DNA of 64,000 bases from Neptuniibacter pectenicola. Its GTDB lineage: Bacteria; Pseudomonadota; Gammaproteobacteria; Pseudomonadales; Balneatricaceae. Shown piece after piece: positions 17,710 through 26,234 of the stretch; within the stretch, counting starts at the first letter, position 1, and each line of letters starts with the position of its first letter. The stretch covers positions 62,001 to 126,000 of the forward strand of contig NZ_LUTS01000009.1 of assembly GCF_001597735.1 (NCBI RefSeq), given 5' to 3'. A program made the translations under genes and the position numbers. Below the pieces are notes generated by a model. The model was not told the origin of the DNA, ran no database searches, and saw only the letters and a program-made list of their open reading frames with translations.

Positions 17710-19620
17710 TTAGCAGATATCGTCAAATGGGTTATCAATATCCAAGTTAATTGGATTGGCATAACCGGGCATCGTTATCTGTGTATCGCTAATGTTCAAG
17801 TCTTCTCCTTGGAGAACATTATGATCGTATAGATAGATAGGCTTCGCTTCGCCATGAAGTGAGGCTTGATCATACGCTGTAGCGGCTAATCGTGTTGCTT
17901 CTAATTTTGTTTCATAGGCCAGCAGCTGAGCTTTGCTGTAGCGTCGATTCAGCATGCCGCGAACAATATGGGGTGCGATGACCGGTGCTGAAGCGTTGTT
18001 GCCACCAAAGCCTTTAGAATTTAAGAACACGGTATCTATGCCTTCATGCCCAACTTCAATATGTTGATTACTTAGTAATAGATTGCTCTGGTGTACATCA
18101 CTTGCGAATTCTGGGGTGGTTAAAATGCCCGGAATATAGCCGTATTTCCATGTGCCTAACGACGAGCTTAATTGGTCACCGCCGGCGGTGCCTTGGGAGT
18201 GTCCAATATAAGACTTGATGGCCGCTACCGGCCAGCTTTTAATCGCAAACGCTTTGGCTGTTTCGTTAATGACATGGGATTCAGTTACGCGGTTTTGCGG
18301 CGTGCTGGTACCGTGGGCTTGGACAAAGCTTCTTTGTTGTAATGATTCAGCCCCGAGCATCTTTTTGATGAGCGCTGCTGATTTTGCCAAGGTTATGTAA
18401 TTACCAATGCCTGGTGCTGAGATCGATTTTTTATGTCCATCAGCATTCACAAAGACTTCGGGTACTGCGCCATATATTTCAGCACCCAGCTCAATCGCCA
18501 AGTCATCACTCATGAGAAGGACGAATTGGCTGCTTTCACTGATGGTGAAACCGCAGTTGTTACCGAAGGGGCGGCAGGCTTTACGATAGTCGTCTGCAGT
18601 GAGCTCTGAGAGGTTATCTAAGGCGAGTAGGTCTTTGTCTTCGGCTAAGGCGCCCATCGCCTTAAAGCCTTCAATAACCTCAGGCGTGACGGGTGCGTCA
18701 CTTCCGCCAACCAGTACAACTTTACGTCGTCCTGAGCGAATATCGTTTACACCGCTGCGCAGGTTGTAGAGAAAGGTTGCACAGGCGCCTAACGCACCAC
18801 CCGTCGTACCGACGTTACCCAAAATATAGGCATTCACAAAATCGGCGGGCATTTGGGCATAGCCAAGCGGCATCTGCTTCGACGTTGTACGTTTACCTAA
18901 GGCAGGGAATTTTGTTAAGCCACCAAAGCCAAAATCATCAAGCTGGCCTATAGAGTTGCTAGCGTAGACGGCGATCTGGTCAGGTGCCACGCTATTCGCG
19001 ATCGTCTCAAAGGGGATGCCTGTTGAGGAGAGCGCATCAGATGCGGCAAAAACCGTCATTTGTAAGTTGCGTGGATGATTACGTGACTGGTATAGCTTGC
19101 CCGGTTGAAAACCGCTTGGTAGCTGTCCTGCGGATTGAACCGGTGCAGATTTACTATCGGGCAGTATCACGTCCATTTTTGACGTGACGCTGATATCAAA
19201 TTGGCCCGGCGCTGTTTCAGTGACGGACCAGTTAGATGGAATCTCTTGCGGCATCTGTCTTTTGCGAAGGTGAAACTTAAGGGTGTCGTCTCCGCAGTTG
19301 AGGGTTGCCGCTTTGTTAAACATCACATGGTTAACGTCAAAGCTGCTTTTTTCAATCCGGCGAATGAGGGTGCTATCGAGTAATTGTGTCTTTAACTCTT
19401 TTATTAACGCGCTTGCATTGCACTCTACACCGTCCTGGTTTTTGTATTTTCCATCGGATGACGTGGCTAAACCTGTCAGTATGGCGAGGTCGGTCAGTGT
19501 CTCTTGGCGCGAGTGTTCATCGAGCTCTTCAATAATCAGTCGACGATATGCATGGTGAAAAGAAGCGCGCCCAGCAGGGTTTATACCACCAAAACCAACA
19601 ATGACAGGAAGCTGGGACAA
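17710..19620 (-). CDS. fabY: FabY-type beta-ketoacyl-ACP synthase
   Basis: A 636-residue thiolase-fold synthase, matching the length and opening (SQLPVIVGFGGINPAGRASFHHAYRR) of Pseudomonas aeruginosa FabY (PA5174). The catalytic triad is visible: Cys280 in GTTGGALGACATFLYN, His436 in VQAHGTSTPQNR and His474 in IKSYIGHSQGTAGG. FabY condenses acetyl-CoA with malonyl-ACP to start fatty acid synthesis, replacing FabH as the main initiator in Pseudomonas. The start is TTG with GGAG 8 nt upstream. It heads a leftward unit with a lipoprotein gene. The upstream region holds an elaborate set of repeats. Confidence 0.88.
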   Translation of the reverse strand: MSQLPVIVGFGGINPAGRASFHHAYRRLIIEELDEHSRQETLTDLAILTGLATSSDGKYKNQDGVECNASALIKELKTQLLDSTLIRRIEKSSFDVNHVMFNKAATLNCGDDTLKFHLRKRQMPQEIPSNWSVTETAPGQFDISVTSKMDVILPDSKSAPVQSAGQLPSGFQPGKLYQSRNHPRNLQMTVFAASDALSSTGIPFETIANSVAPDQIAVYASNSIGQLDDFGFGGLTKFPALGKRTTSKQMPLGYAQMPADFVNAYILGNVGTTGGALGACATFLYNLRSGVNDIRSGRRKVVLVGGSDAPVTPEVIEGFKAMGALAEDKDLLALDNLSELTADDYRKACRPFGNNCGFTISESSQFVLLMSDDLAIELGAEIYGAVPEVFVNADGHKKSISAPGIGNYITLAKSAALIKKMLGAESLQQRSFVQAHGTSTPQNRVTESHVINETAKAFAIKSWPVAAIKSYIGHSQGTAGGDQLSSSLGTWKYGYIPGILTTPEFASDVHQSNLLLSNQHIEVGHEGIDTVFLNSKGFGGNNASAPVIAPHIVRGMLNRRYSKAQLLAYETKLEATRLAATAYDQASLHGEAKPIYLYDHNVLQGEDLNISDTQITMPGYANPINLDIDNPFDDIC

Positions 19621-19700
19621 TTGTATCTCCTCAAAACGAGTACTACGTAAAGTGACTAATGGTCAATACAGTGAATTGAGTATACGAAAAACTGTATTGC

Positions 19701-19780
19701 CGAAACAATTCGATTATTTTATCGGTGTTTCGCATGACTGACTAGCGGGAAGTCAGTTATTTATCTATTTTTTAGTCAGT
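19701..19780. promoter_or_regulatory. Repeat-rich control region between fabY and the OmpA-like gene
   Basis: The 218-nt divergent gap contains two nested elements. First, CGAAACA (19701-19707) and TGTTTCG (19726-19732) form perfect arms around an inner CGAT / ATCG pair. Second, ACTGACT (19737-19743) faces AGTCAGT (19751-19757), and another AGTCAGT lies at 19774-19780. Such spaced heptads look like sites for one or two dimeric regulators. Which gene they control cannot be read from sequence. Confidence 0.55.
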
Positions 19781-19838
19781 GTTTATTCAGGCGGAGTAGA
19801 GTTATTATGGTGAAATAGTTATTTTTTTGGAGTTAGTT

Positions 19839-20498
19839 ATGAAAAAACTGTTCGCAGTTTGTGTTGCCGGTGTTCTATTGAGTGGGTGTCAAACAATTGA
19901 TCCGTATACAGGAGAACAGCAAGTAGGCAGCACAGCAAAAGGTGCTGGTATTGGCGCAGTGGCTGGTGCGGTGCTGGGTGCAGCTGTTTCCAGTAAATCT
20001 GATAGAGGGCGTGGCGCGTTGACGGGCGCACTTGTCGGTGGTGCTGTAGGCGGCGGTATTGGTTATTACATGGATCAACAGGAAGCGTTGTTGCGTCAAG
20101 AGCTTCAAGGTACAGGTGTGCAAGTTGAACGTATTGGCGATTCGATCCGTTTGATTATGCCCGGTAATATTACGTTTGCGCTTAATTCAGACCAGATTGC
20201 GAACAATTTTTATCCTGTTCTTGATTCCGTAACTAAAGTGTTAATGAAGTTTGATAAAACTGAGATGAATGTTGATGGCTTTACCGACAGTACAGGGTCG
20301 TTTGAGTACAACCAGCAATTATCTGAGCGACGTGCAGCTCGCGTTGCTGATTACCTAGCCAGCTCGGGTATCTCCCGACTTCGTGTTAATGCACGTGGCT
20401 TTGGTGAGCGTTACCCTGTTGCAGATAATAAGTCTGAAGCGGGTCGTGCTCAAAACCGCCGTGTTGAGATTAACATCAGCGGTACACGTACTAACTAG
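19839..20498 (+). CDS. OmpA-family lipoprotein with glycine zipper (YiaD-like)
   Basis: A 219-residue protein from ATG 19839, chosen because ttggag precedes it by 7-9 nt and it begins MKKLFAVCVAGVLLSGC (lipobox LSGC, Cys17). Residues about 35-80 are a glycine zipper (GAGIGAVAGAVLGAA ... GALVGGAVGGGIGYYMD), likely membrane-associated. The C-terminal OmpA domain (about 105-215) binds peptidoglycan, with NVDGFTDSTGSFEYNQQLSERRA and RGFGERYPVADN. The layout matches YiaD-type outer-membrane lipoproteins. It is followed by a bidirectional hairpin and converges on flgT. Confidence 0.9.
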   Translation: MKKLFAVCVAGVLLSGCQTIDPYTGEQQVGSTAKGAGIGAVAGAVLGAAVSSKSDRGRGALTGALVGGAVGGGIGYYMDQQEALLRQELQGTGVQVERIGDSIRLIMPGNITFALNSDQIANNFYPVLDSVTKVLMKFDKTEMNVDGFTDSTGSFEYNQQLSERRAARVADYLASSGISRLRVNARGFGERYPVADNKSEAGRAQNRRVEINISGTRTN

Positions 20499-20506
20499 CA
20501 CAGCTA

Positions 20507-20536
20507 AATACTCCCTTGTTATTGCAGGGGAGTATT
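20507..20536. terminator. Shared hairpin between the OmpA-like gene and flgT
   Basis: AATACTCCC (20507-20515) pairs perfectly with GGGAGTATT (20528-20536), with a 12-nt loop. It lies between convergent stop codons, so it can serve both strands. No long T tract is present. Confidence 0.6.
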
Positions 20537-20544
20537 AAATCGCC

Positions 20545-21759
20545 TTAACGTGCGATGGCTAAATCTCCTGGGCGTATATTGTGTGACTCTGCTGACGCAT
20601 TGATATGGCCTGATGCGAATCCCATTTGTACATCATCGATCACCAAGGTTTGCTGTGTATTTGTTAACTGCGTGTTTGCCATCATTTGTGGAGTGAAAAC
20701 CGTTGATGTGCGGTAAACCGTTAGTTTATCGCCCCGCTTTAGGCCTTGTTGTTTGCCTGCATTTATCCAAATCGTACGGTCTTCAACCTGAGTGATACGT
20801 GTGGTGAATGGCTCACAGCGCAATTCGGTGGCTATTTCGGACGCAATGGTGTCTTCCAGCGCTCTTACTTTCTTTCCGTAGTCCTGTTTAGTAAACCCCG
20901 GCGTTGCAAAGCCTGTTGATATGGTGCGGTCAAGGCTCCATAAGCCCGCTGTCTGGTAATGTTTCTGTGAGATTAGGTGGCCAGAGAAGCCGTCGTGGAT
21001 AAATAGGTCTATCTCAAAATTTCGTAGATGTCGTTTGCTTTTGAAATCTAGTTTGTTGTAAAGGTCCATAAAATAATTATCTTCGGCATGGGTGCGTGGA
21101 TCGACCATGGCGATATCACGGATGACGCCCGAAACAACATAATTTACATCTAACTGCCCAATAGTATTGAGCATACTGGTGAGCTTGCCATCATTCAGTT
21201 GTGATGTGCTTGCTTGGCTGGGATTGGGGTAAAGGTTGATTAAGCCTGCGTTGTAGCTAATGGTTTGCCCTTTGCTGTTAAAGCGTTGGCTCAGCTGGGC
21301 CGGTAGTGCGCTGCTAATATTATGCAAACCGCCGAGATTGGCTTGGCTGAGTTGTTGTAAGGGGAAGGCGGCAACGGCTATGGTTTTTTTATAGTGATTG
21401 CTACTGCCATTGCTACACCCTTCATCAATATCTACGTTGGCTTTTATACGAACGTAGAGCGTTGTGCCGATGATTTTTTCCTCAACAATTTCAATGTTCG
21501 ATACTTGGCCTAAAGTGCTAATCTGCATATTGTCGATTTCAAGAATGCCATCTCGGACGACTTGGCTACTCGATACATAAACAGCCGCTTGCATGGAGGC
21601 TTGTTGAGAGGCGTCTCGAATCGCTGCTTCGCGTGCAGAGGTTATATCCTTGTTTGCGATGATCGCTTGCCCTTCGGCTTCGACAGTCACTGCTTGAGCC
21701 TGGGTAATTAAGGATAAGAGTAAGCTAACAATAAGAAAATTCAGTGTTTTATTAAACAT
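20545..21759 (-). CDS. flgT: Flagellar assembly protein FlgT (H-ring)
   Basis: A 404-residue secreted protein with a signal peptide MFNKTLNFLIVSLLLSLITQAQA. The N-terminal domain (VEAEGQAIIANKDITSAREAAIRDASQQASMQAA, then a TLYVRIKANV strand) matches FlgT-N. The middle domain has the TolB-N-like AVAAFPLQQLSQ, and the C-terminal domain has NAGKQQGLKRGDKLTVYR. In Vibrio, FlgT forms the H-ring around the LP ring of the sodium-driven polar flagellum and helps assemble MotX/MotY. It is divergent from flgO-flgP, which supports the call. No other flagellar gene is in the window. Confidence 0.88.
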   Translation of the reverse strand: MFNKTLNFLIVSLLLSLITQAQAVTVEAEGQAIIANKDITSAREAAIRDASQQASMQAAVYVSSSQVVRDGILEIDNMQISTLGQVSNIEIVEEKIIGTTLYVRIKANVDIDEGCSNGSSNHYKKTIAVAAFPLQQLSQANLGGLHNISSALPAQLSQRFNSKGQTISYNAGLINLYPNPSQASTSQLNDGKLTSMLNTIGQLDVNYVVSGVIRDIAMVDPRTHAEDNYFMDLYNKLDFKSKRHLRNFEIDLFIHDGFSGHLISQKHYQTAGLWSLDRTISTGFATPGFTKQDYGKKVRALEDTIASEIATELRCEPFTTRITQVEDRTIWINAGKQQGLKRGDKLTVYRTSTVFTPQMMANTQLTNTQQTLVIDDVQMGFASGHINASAESHNIRPGDLAIAR

Positions 21760-21921
21760 ATCTGCCTAATGACCGATTACTAGAAGAGGTCGAGTATATA
21801 ATTAATCGTTTCCAGAACAGTATTTTATTGTGTCTCTGTTGTAAACGGTTTAAGTCGACTCCCTATGCTGGGTGGATTATGTTAGATTGTCGAGCTTAAC
21901 CTTTTGAGTTTGGATGTCAGG

Positions 21922-22653
21922 ATGAAAAAGATTTTACTGCTGTTAATGGTTTGCTTTTTAAGCGGATGCTTCCAGCAGCTTAATACCCAAGATAAGCAGC
22001 CTGAAAAGGTGCATATTGAAAGTATGAATCCTGAGGTGATAGAACAGCTGCATCAGCTGGAGCAGGCTCATATTGCTGAGAAAAAAGCGCTGTTAGAAAA
22101 AGAGCGATCCATGTTGCAGCGTCAGGTTGTACAGGTCGAAACTTTACCTAATGGGTTAGATCCGATTAGTGAAGCGGTGGCTCAGATGGCGGTCCAGATG
22201 AATGCTGGATTACAGCAAAATAGAGTGAAGCGTTTTCCGATTGCGGTGATACCGTTCACTAACTTACATAATGGACGTAAGGTGGGGCGCTTTGGTGAGC
22301 GCTTGGAACAGGGGTTTATCTATCAGTTGCAGCAGCATGGTTACAACCTTGTTGATTACCGTGCAACGGGATTGACGACGTCGACGAAACAGCCTTTGTC
22401 TAAGCAAAATCTATCTGGTTTGCGTACGCGCTATAAAGTGTATTTCTTGGTAACGGGAACCTATGCTCAGCATTCGGATGGGTTGGTTATTAATGCGCGA
22501 GTTATTGATACAACAACGCGACAAGTGTTAGCGACAGGGCAGAGCCATATCGCTAATGAGCGTTTAGAAGGTGCTATTCCAGGTTATAATCCATTGGAAG
22601 CTCTGAATCAGGGGCTAATTATTGAAAATCGTGGCGGCCCTGTAGGTAGGTAA
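21922..22653 (+). CDS. flgO: Outer-membrane lipoprotein FlgO
   Basis: A 243-residue lipoprotein. ATG 21922 gives MKKILLLLMVCFLSGC (lipobox LSGC, Cys16). A charged helical segment (about 30-75: EQLHQLEQAHIAEKKALLEKERSMLQRQ) precedes the FlgO domain. That domain contains RFPIAVIPFTNLHN, FGERLEQGFIYQLQQHGYNLVDYRATG and VINARVIDTTTRQVLATGQ. FlgO is needed for normal polar flagellum stability in Vibrio cholerae. The flgP gene starts 8 nt downstream. An upstream TTG extension would displace the signal peptide and was rejected. Confidence 0.85.
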   Translation: MKKILLLLMVCFLSGCFQQLNTQDKQPEKVHIESMNPEVIEQLHQLEQAHIAEKKALLEKERSMLQRQVVQVETLPNGLDPISEAVAQMAVQMNAGLQQNRVKRFPIAVIPFTNLHNGRKVGRFGERLEQGFIYQLQQHGYNLVDYRATGLTTSTKQPLSKQNLSGLRTRYKVYFLVTGTYAQHSDGLVINARVIDTTTRQVLATGQSHIANERLEGAIPGYNPLEALNQGLIIENRGGPVGR

Positions 22654-22661
22654 GAATAATA

Positions 22662-23147
22662 ATGAAAAAAGCGATAGGTAAATCTCTACAGCGTGTAGCA
22701 TTTGTGGTTTTTATGCCGGTGCTTTTCGTTATTCAGGGGTGTGAGACGGTGGTTGAATCCACTGTTGATATGGTTGAGGCGCTGCCTGATATTAATTTTC
22801 CACCGAGTGTTGAAGAACCTAAAGCGCCTAATTGGGTGCGTGCCACCGGCTATGCCCCGATTAGCTTACAGCCAGGGCAAACCCAGCAACATAAAGTCTT
22901 AATGGCGATGCGCGCATCAAAACTGCGCGCTTACCAGGAGCTGGCCGGGGTTGTTCATGGCCAGTATATGTTTGGTACGACCACTGTTAAAGATATGGTG
23001 TTGCAAAGCGACCAATTTAAAACAGCCGTATCCGGTATTGTCCGTGGTGCGCGGGTGATTAAAACCTTCCCCGTTCAGGAAGACACCTATGCGACGACGC
23101 TTGAAGTGGATATGAATCAAGTGCAGCGGGCGTGGATTAGTCACTAA
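22662..23147 (+). CDS. flgP: FlgP/LPP20-family flagellar lipoprotein
   Basis: A 161-residue lipoprotein with a long signal sequence ending IQGCETVV (Cys27). The mature domain carries WVRATGYAPISLQPGQTQQHKVLMAMRASKLRAYQELAGVVHGQ, the LPP20/FlgP signature, and ends TTLEVDMNQVQRAW. FlgP forms the basal disk or outer H-ring in Vibrio and Campylobacter. It is co-directional with flgO, 8 nt apart, and shares a control region with flgT. A strong bidirectional hairpin follows. Confidence 0.88.
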   Translation: MKKAIGKSLQRVAFVVFMPVLFVIQGCETVVESTVDMVEALPDINFPPSVEEPKAPNWVRATGYAPISLQPGQTQQHKVLMAMRASKLRAYQELAGVVHGQYMFGTTTVKDMVLQSDQFKTAVSGIVRGARVIKTFPVQEDTYATTLEVDMNQVQRAWISH

Positions 23148-23152
23148 AAGCT

Positions 23153-23177
23153 ACTGAACAGGTTAGCGCTGTTCAGT
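23153..23177. terminator. Shared hairpin between flgP and the DUF1244 gene
   Basis: ACTGAACAG (23153-23161) pairs perfectly with CTGTTCAGT (23169-23177) around a 7-nt loop, between two convergent stop codons. Confidence 0.65.
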
Positions 23178-23184
23178 ATTGATG

Positions 23185-23478
23185 TTACTTATTTTGGGCT
23201 GCTTCAAATGCCGCGAGTTGTTCAGCGGTTGCTTTCGCTTGATGCTTTTCCTTCCAGCTATCGTAAGGTTCGCCGTAAACTAGCTCCCTTGCGGCTTCAT
23301 AATCGATCTCTTCCCCTCGTTTCTCCGCTTCTGCTTTGTACCACTTGCTAAGGCAGTTGCGGCAAAAGCCAGCGAGAATCATTAGATCAATATTTTGTAC
23401 GTCCTTTCTATTATCCAGATGCGCTAAAAGACGGCGAAAAACGGCCGCTTCTATCTCATTTTGTTTATTTTGGTCCAT
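23185..23478 (-). CDS. DUF1244 family protein
   Basis: A 97-residue soluble protein that matches the DUF1244 (SMc04008-like) family over residues 8-70: VFRRLLAHLDNRKDVQNIDLMILAGFCRNCLSKWYKAEAEKRG. The two cysteines of FCRNCLSKW are conserved in the family and could bind a metal. The function is unknown. The gene follows glnD by 12 nt on the same strand and is probably its cotranscribed last member. The last 25 residues are charged and alanine-rich. Confidence 0.85.
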   Translation of the reverse strand: MDQNKQNEIEAAVFRRLLAHLDNRKDVQNIDLMILAGFCRNCLSKWYKAEAEKRGEEIDYEAARELVYGEPYDSWKEKHQAKATAEQLAAFEAAQNK

Positions 23479-23490
23479 AGTCGCTCACCC

Positions 23491-26190
23491 CTATTGTTCA
23501 TGCTGAATAGTTTCATCGAGTTGATGGCATATGTCGTCTTGCAGTGTTTGGCATAACTGTGGGTCTGCAAGTGGATTGCCCTCATCATCTGTGATGAAAA
23601 AGAAATCCTCTACTTTCTCGCCCACGCTGGTGATTCTTGCTTTTCGGACGGAGAGGTTGTGTTCAGCAAAGATGCCGCCAATGCGTGCCAGTAGACCTGG
23701 GCGGTCCGGTGTGATCACCTCAAGCACGGTTTGTTGGGATACGGAATCGTTGCTTAGGTATACCTGTGTAGGTGTTGCAAAGAGTTTCATTTGACGAGGT
23801 ACGCGCCGTTGGATGATGTCCGGGTAATCATCTGGGTCGTCCAGCTCTTCGATCAGTCGCTGTTTTATTTGCGAGAGATGGTCAGGGTTTTCGGAGAGAG
23901 GGGTGTTGTCATCAGATAATACGGTGTAGGTATTTAAGACTTCATCGCAGTCGGTAACAATGATACGTGCGTCCTGAATGTTGAGGTGTAGCTGGTCCAT
24001 CGTCGACACAGTTGCGGCGAACAGGTTTTTGAAATCTTGGCTGTAGATAAAGATCTCTGTGGCCCCTTCAAATACCCGGTGCGATGTTTGCCTAATAAGG
24101 ACTAATGGCTCATGCGGCCTATCGTGCTCTATGATTGCTTTTGTGTGTTCGGCGATGCTCTGCGAGGTTTCGCGTAAGAAGTAATCATCCCCGATGGAGC
24201 GCCAAAGCTCTTTGAAATTGTCAGGGTTCACACCTTGGCGTTTAAGGATAACTAATGCTTCATTCTGTACCTGTTCAATCCGGTCCTCTTTGTTAATTGG
24301 ATTTTCAAGGCCGCGTCTTAGGGCACGTTTGGTGTCGGTATATAGTTTGCGCATCAGCGTGGCGCGCCAGCTATTCCAAAGCGTTTGGTTGGTTGCGTGA
24401 ATGTCGGCGATCGTTAAAACATACAGGTAATCAAGGTGCATAACATCACGCACCTGTTTTGCGAATCGGTGGATAACCTCAGGGTCTGAAATGTCTTTTC
24501 GTTGGGCGGTCATCGACATGAGTAGGTGGTTTCGTACCAGCCAAGCGACAAGGTGGCTGTCCCATTTGCCTAAATGGTGATTTTCACAGAATTCCATCGC
24601 ATCTTCTGCGCCTAAGTCGGAGTGGTCGCCGCCGCGGCCTTTTGCGATGTCATGGAAAAGGGCTGCAATATAGAGCAGTTCAACTTTAGGCAGTTGGTTG
24701 ACAATCCTGTGGGCGATAGGAAACTCTTCGCGGGCATCGTTGTGTCTAAATTGCCGGCAGTTTTGAATAACCTTCATGGTATGTGCATCAACGGTATAGA
24801 TATGAAACAGGTCGTGCTGCATCTGGCCTATAATGCTGCCAAAGGCGGGGAGGTAGCGTCCTAAAATACCGTAGCGAGTCATCAGTTTGAGCTGAGTGGA
24901 AACCCGTTCGGGTGAGCGCATTAGCTCCATAAAGAGGCTGGTATTACGGATGTCGTTTCTGAAATCGTCATCGACTCTATAGCTGTTGTCGCGAAGTAGG
25001 CGGATAGTCGATGCTCTAACGCCGGCAATGTTTTCGTTTTGTGCTAGAAGGACAAAAAGTTCCATTAGCGCAAAGGGGTGATGTTCGAAAACTTTATCGT
25101 AGGTGACTTCTAAAAAGTCGTTATGAATTTGAAAACGATTGTTGAGCGGTTTGATAACCTGTTCTTCATCGGCACGCAGAATTGCTTCATCAAAGTGCTG
25201 TAGTAGCAGTCCGTTGAATACCGACATCGCCATGGCAATACGGTAATACTTACTCATAAACTGTTCGACCGCTAATTTTCCATCTTCGTCTTCGTAGCCG
25301 AAAAAATTAGCCAATTCCCGCTGATGGTCAAAGAGTAAGCGGTCTTCGCGGCGTTTGCATATCATGTGTAGGGCGTATCTGACCGACCAGAGGTAGAGTT
25401 CACCTTTATTTAGCAGATCAAGCTCCGACTCGGTTAAGAAGCCGTCTTCTACTAAGTCGCGGATATAGGTTGAACCAAAATGCCGCTTTGCGACCCAGCC
25501 GATGGTTTGTAAGTCTCGAAGGCCACCGGGTGAGTTTTTTAGATTGGGCTCTAGGTTGTATTCAGTATTATTGGTTTTTGCGTGCCGCTCTTTTTGCTCT
25601 TTTAACTTGGCGATAAAGAACTCTTTGTCGGTCCATGCCCCCTCGGATGTAACCTTGTCATACATTTCAGTATGTAGATCATTATTGCCGACCAGTGTTC
25701 TAGACTCGATTAAGTTGGTGGCAATGGTGATATCTTTTTGGGCTTCGTTATAGCATTCGCTTAATGTGCGTACGCTGGAGCCAATGTCGAGATTAATATC
25801 CCATAGCAGGGTTAAAAAGCCACTTATGGCGTCGTGGTGCTGCTCTGGGTTTAATGTATCGCTTAAAAGGATAAGCAGGTCAACGTCGGAGTGTGGATGT
25901 AATTCGCCACGACCGTAGCCGCCTACAGCGATCAGTGCGATTTGGTTCTCAGGCCATTCGAACTGATCCCATGCGCTTTGCAGGATGCGGTCGATCTCCC
26001 ATGCGCGGCCGTAGACCAGCTTTCTTATGTCTTCACCTGCTTTAAAGCGCTCATCTAGGTTGTTGTGTATCTCTTTGAGTGCCTCTTTATAAACAGGAAT
26101 TGGTGATTTTGCTGAAGCGAGTTTGTTCTGAAAGTCGCTGAGATTGATGATCTCTGTTTCGGCAAGTTGCTGTTGTAAAGTGATTGGCAT
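23491..26190 (-). CDS. glnD: Bifunctional uridylyltransferase / uridylyl-removing enzyme GlnD
   Basis: An 899-residue sensor of glutamine. The nucleotidyltransferase site is GGYGRGELHPHSDVDLLIL (residues 90-108, Asp102 and Asp104). The HD domain contains LFHDIAKGRGGDHSDLG near 513-530. Two ACT domains lie at about 705-790 and 815-895, with FFFITDDEGNPLADP. It uridylylates the PII protein at low glutamine and removes UMP at high glutamine. The length is typical. It lies downstream of map on the same strand, an order seen in pseudomonads. Confidence 0.96.
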   Translation of the reverse strand: MPITLQQQLAETEIINLSDFQNKLASAKSPIPVYKEALKEIHNNLDERFKAGEDIRKLVYGRAWEIDRILQSAWDQFEWPENQIALIAVGGYGRGELHPHSDVDLLILLSDTLNPEQHHDAISGFLTLLWDINLDIGSSVRTLSECYNEAQKDITIATNLIESRTLVGNNDLHTEMYDKVTSEGAWTDKEFFIAKLKEQKERHAKTNNTEYNLEPNLKNSPGGLRDLQTIGWVAKRHFGSTYIRDLVEDGFLTESELDLLNKGELYLWSVRYALHMICKRREDRLLFDHQRELANFFGYEDEDGKLAVEQFMSKYYRIAMAMSVFNGLLLQHFDEAILRADEEQVIKPLNNRFQIHNDFLEVTYDKVFEHHPFALMELFVLLAQNENIAGVRASTIRLLRDNSYRVDDDFRNDIRNTSLFMELMRSPERVSTQLKLMTRYGILGRYLPAFGSIIGQMQHDLFHIYTVDAHTMKVIQNCRQFRHNDAREEFPIAHRIVNQLPKVELLYIAALFHDIAKGRGGDHSDLGAEDAMEFCENHHLGKWDSHLVAWLVRNHLLMSMTAQRKDISDPEVIHRFAKQVRDVMHLDYLYVLTIADIHATNQTLWNSWRATLMRKLYTDTKRALRRGLENPINKEDRIEQVQNEALVILKRQGVNPDNFKELWRSIGDDYFLRETSQSIAEHTKAIIEHDRPHEPLVLIRQTSHRVFEGATEIFIYSQDFKNLFAATVSTMDQLHLNIQDARIIVTDCDEVLNTYTVLSDDNTPLSENPDHLSQIKQRLIEELDDPDDYPDIIQRRVPRQMKLFATPTQVYLSNDSVSQQTVLEVITPDRPGLLARIGGIFAEHNLSVRKARITSVGEKVEDFFFITDDEGNPLADPQLCQTLQDDICHQLDETIQHEQ

Positions 26191-26234
26191 TGAGCATAAC
26201 CTTTAGTTAGTAGCGCTTACGTTGCTGGAGAGAC

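Noticed and set aside
17688-17762. 25-residue extension of the lipoprotein next to fabY
   Set aside because: It overlaps the fabY end, lacks a ribosome site and would bury the lipobox signal sequence.
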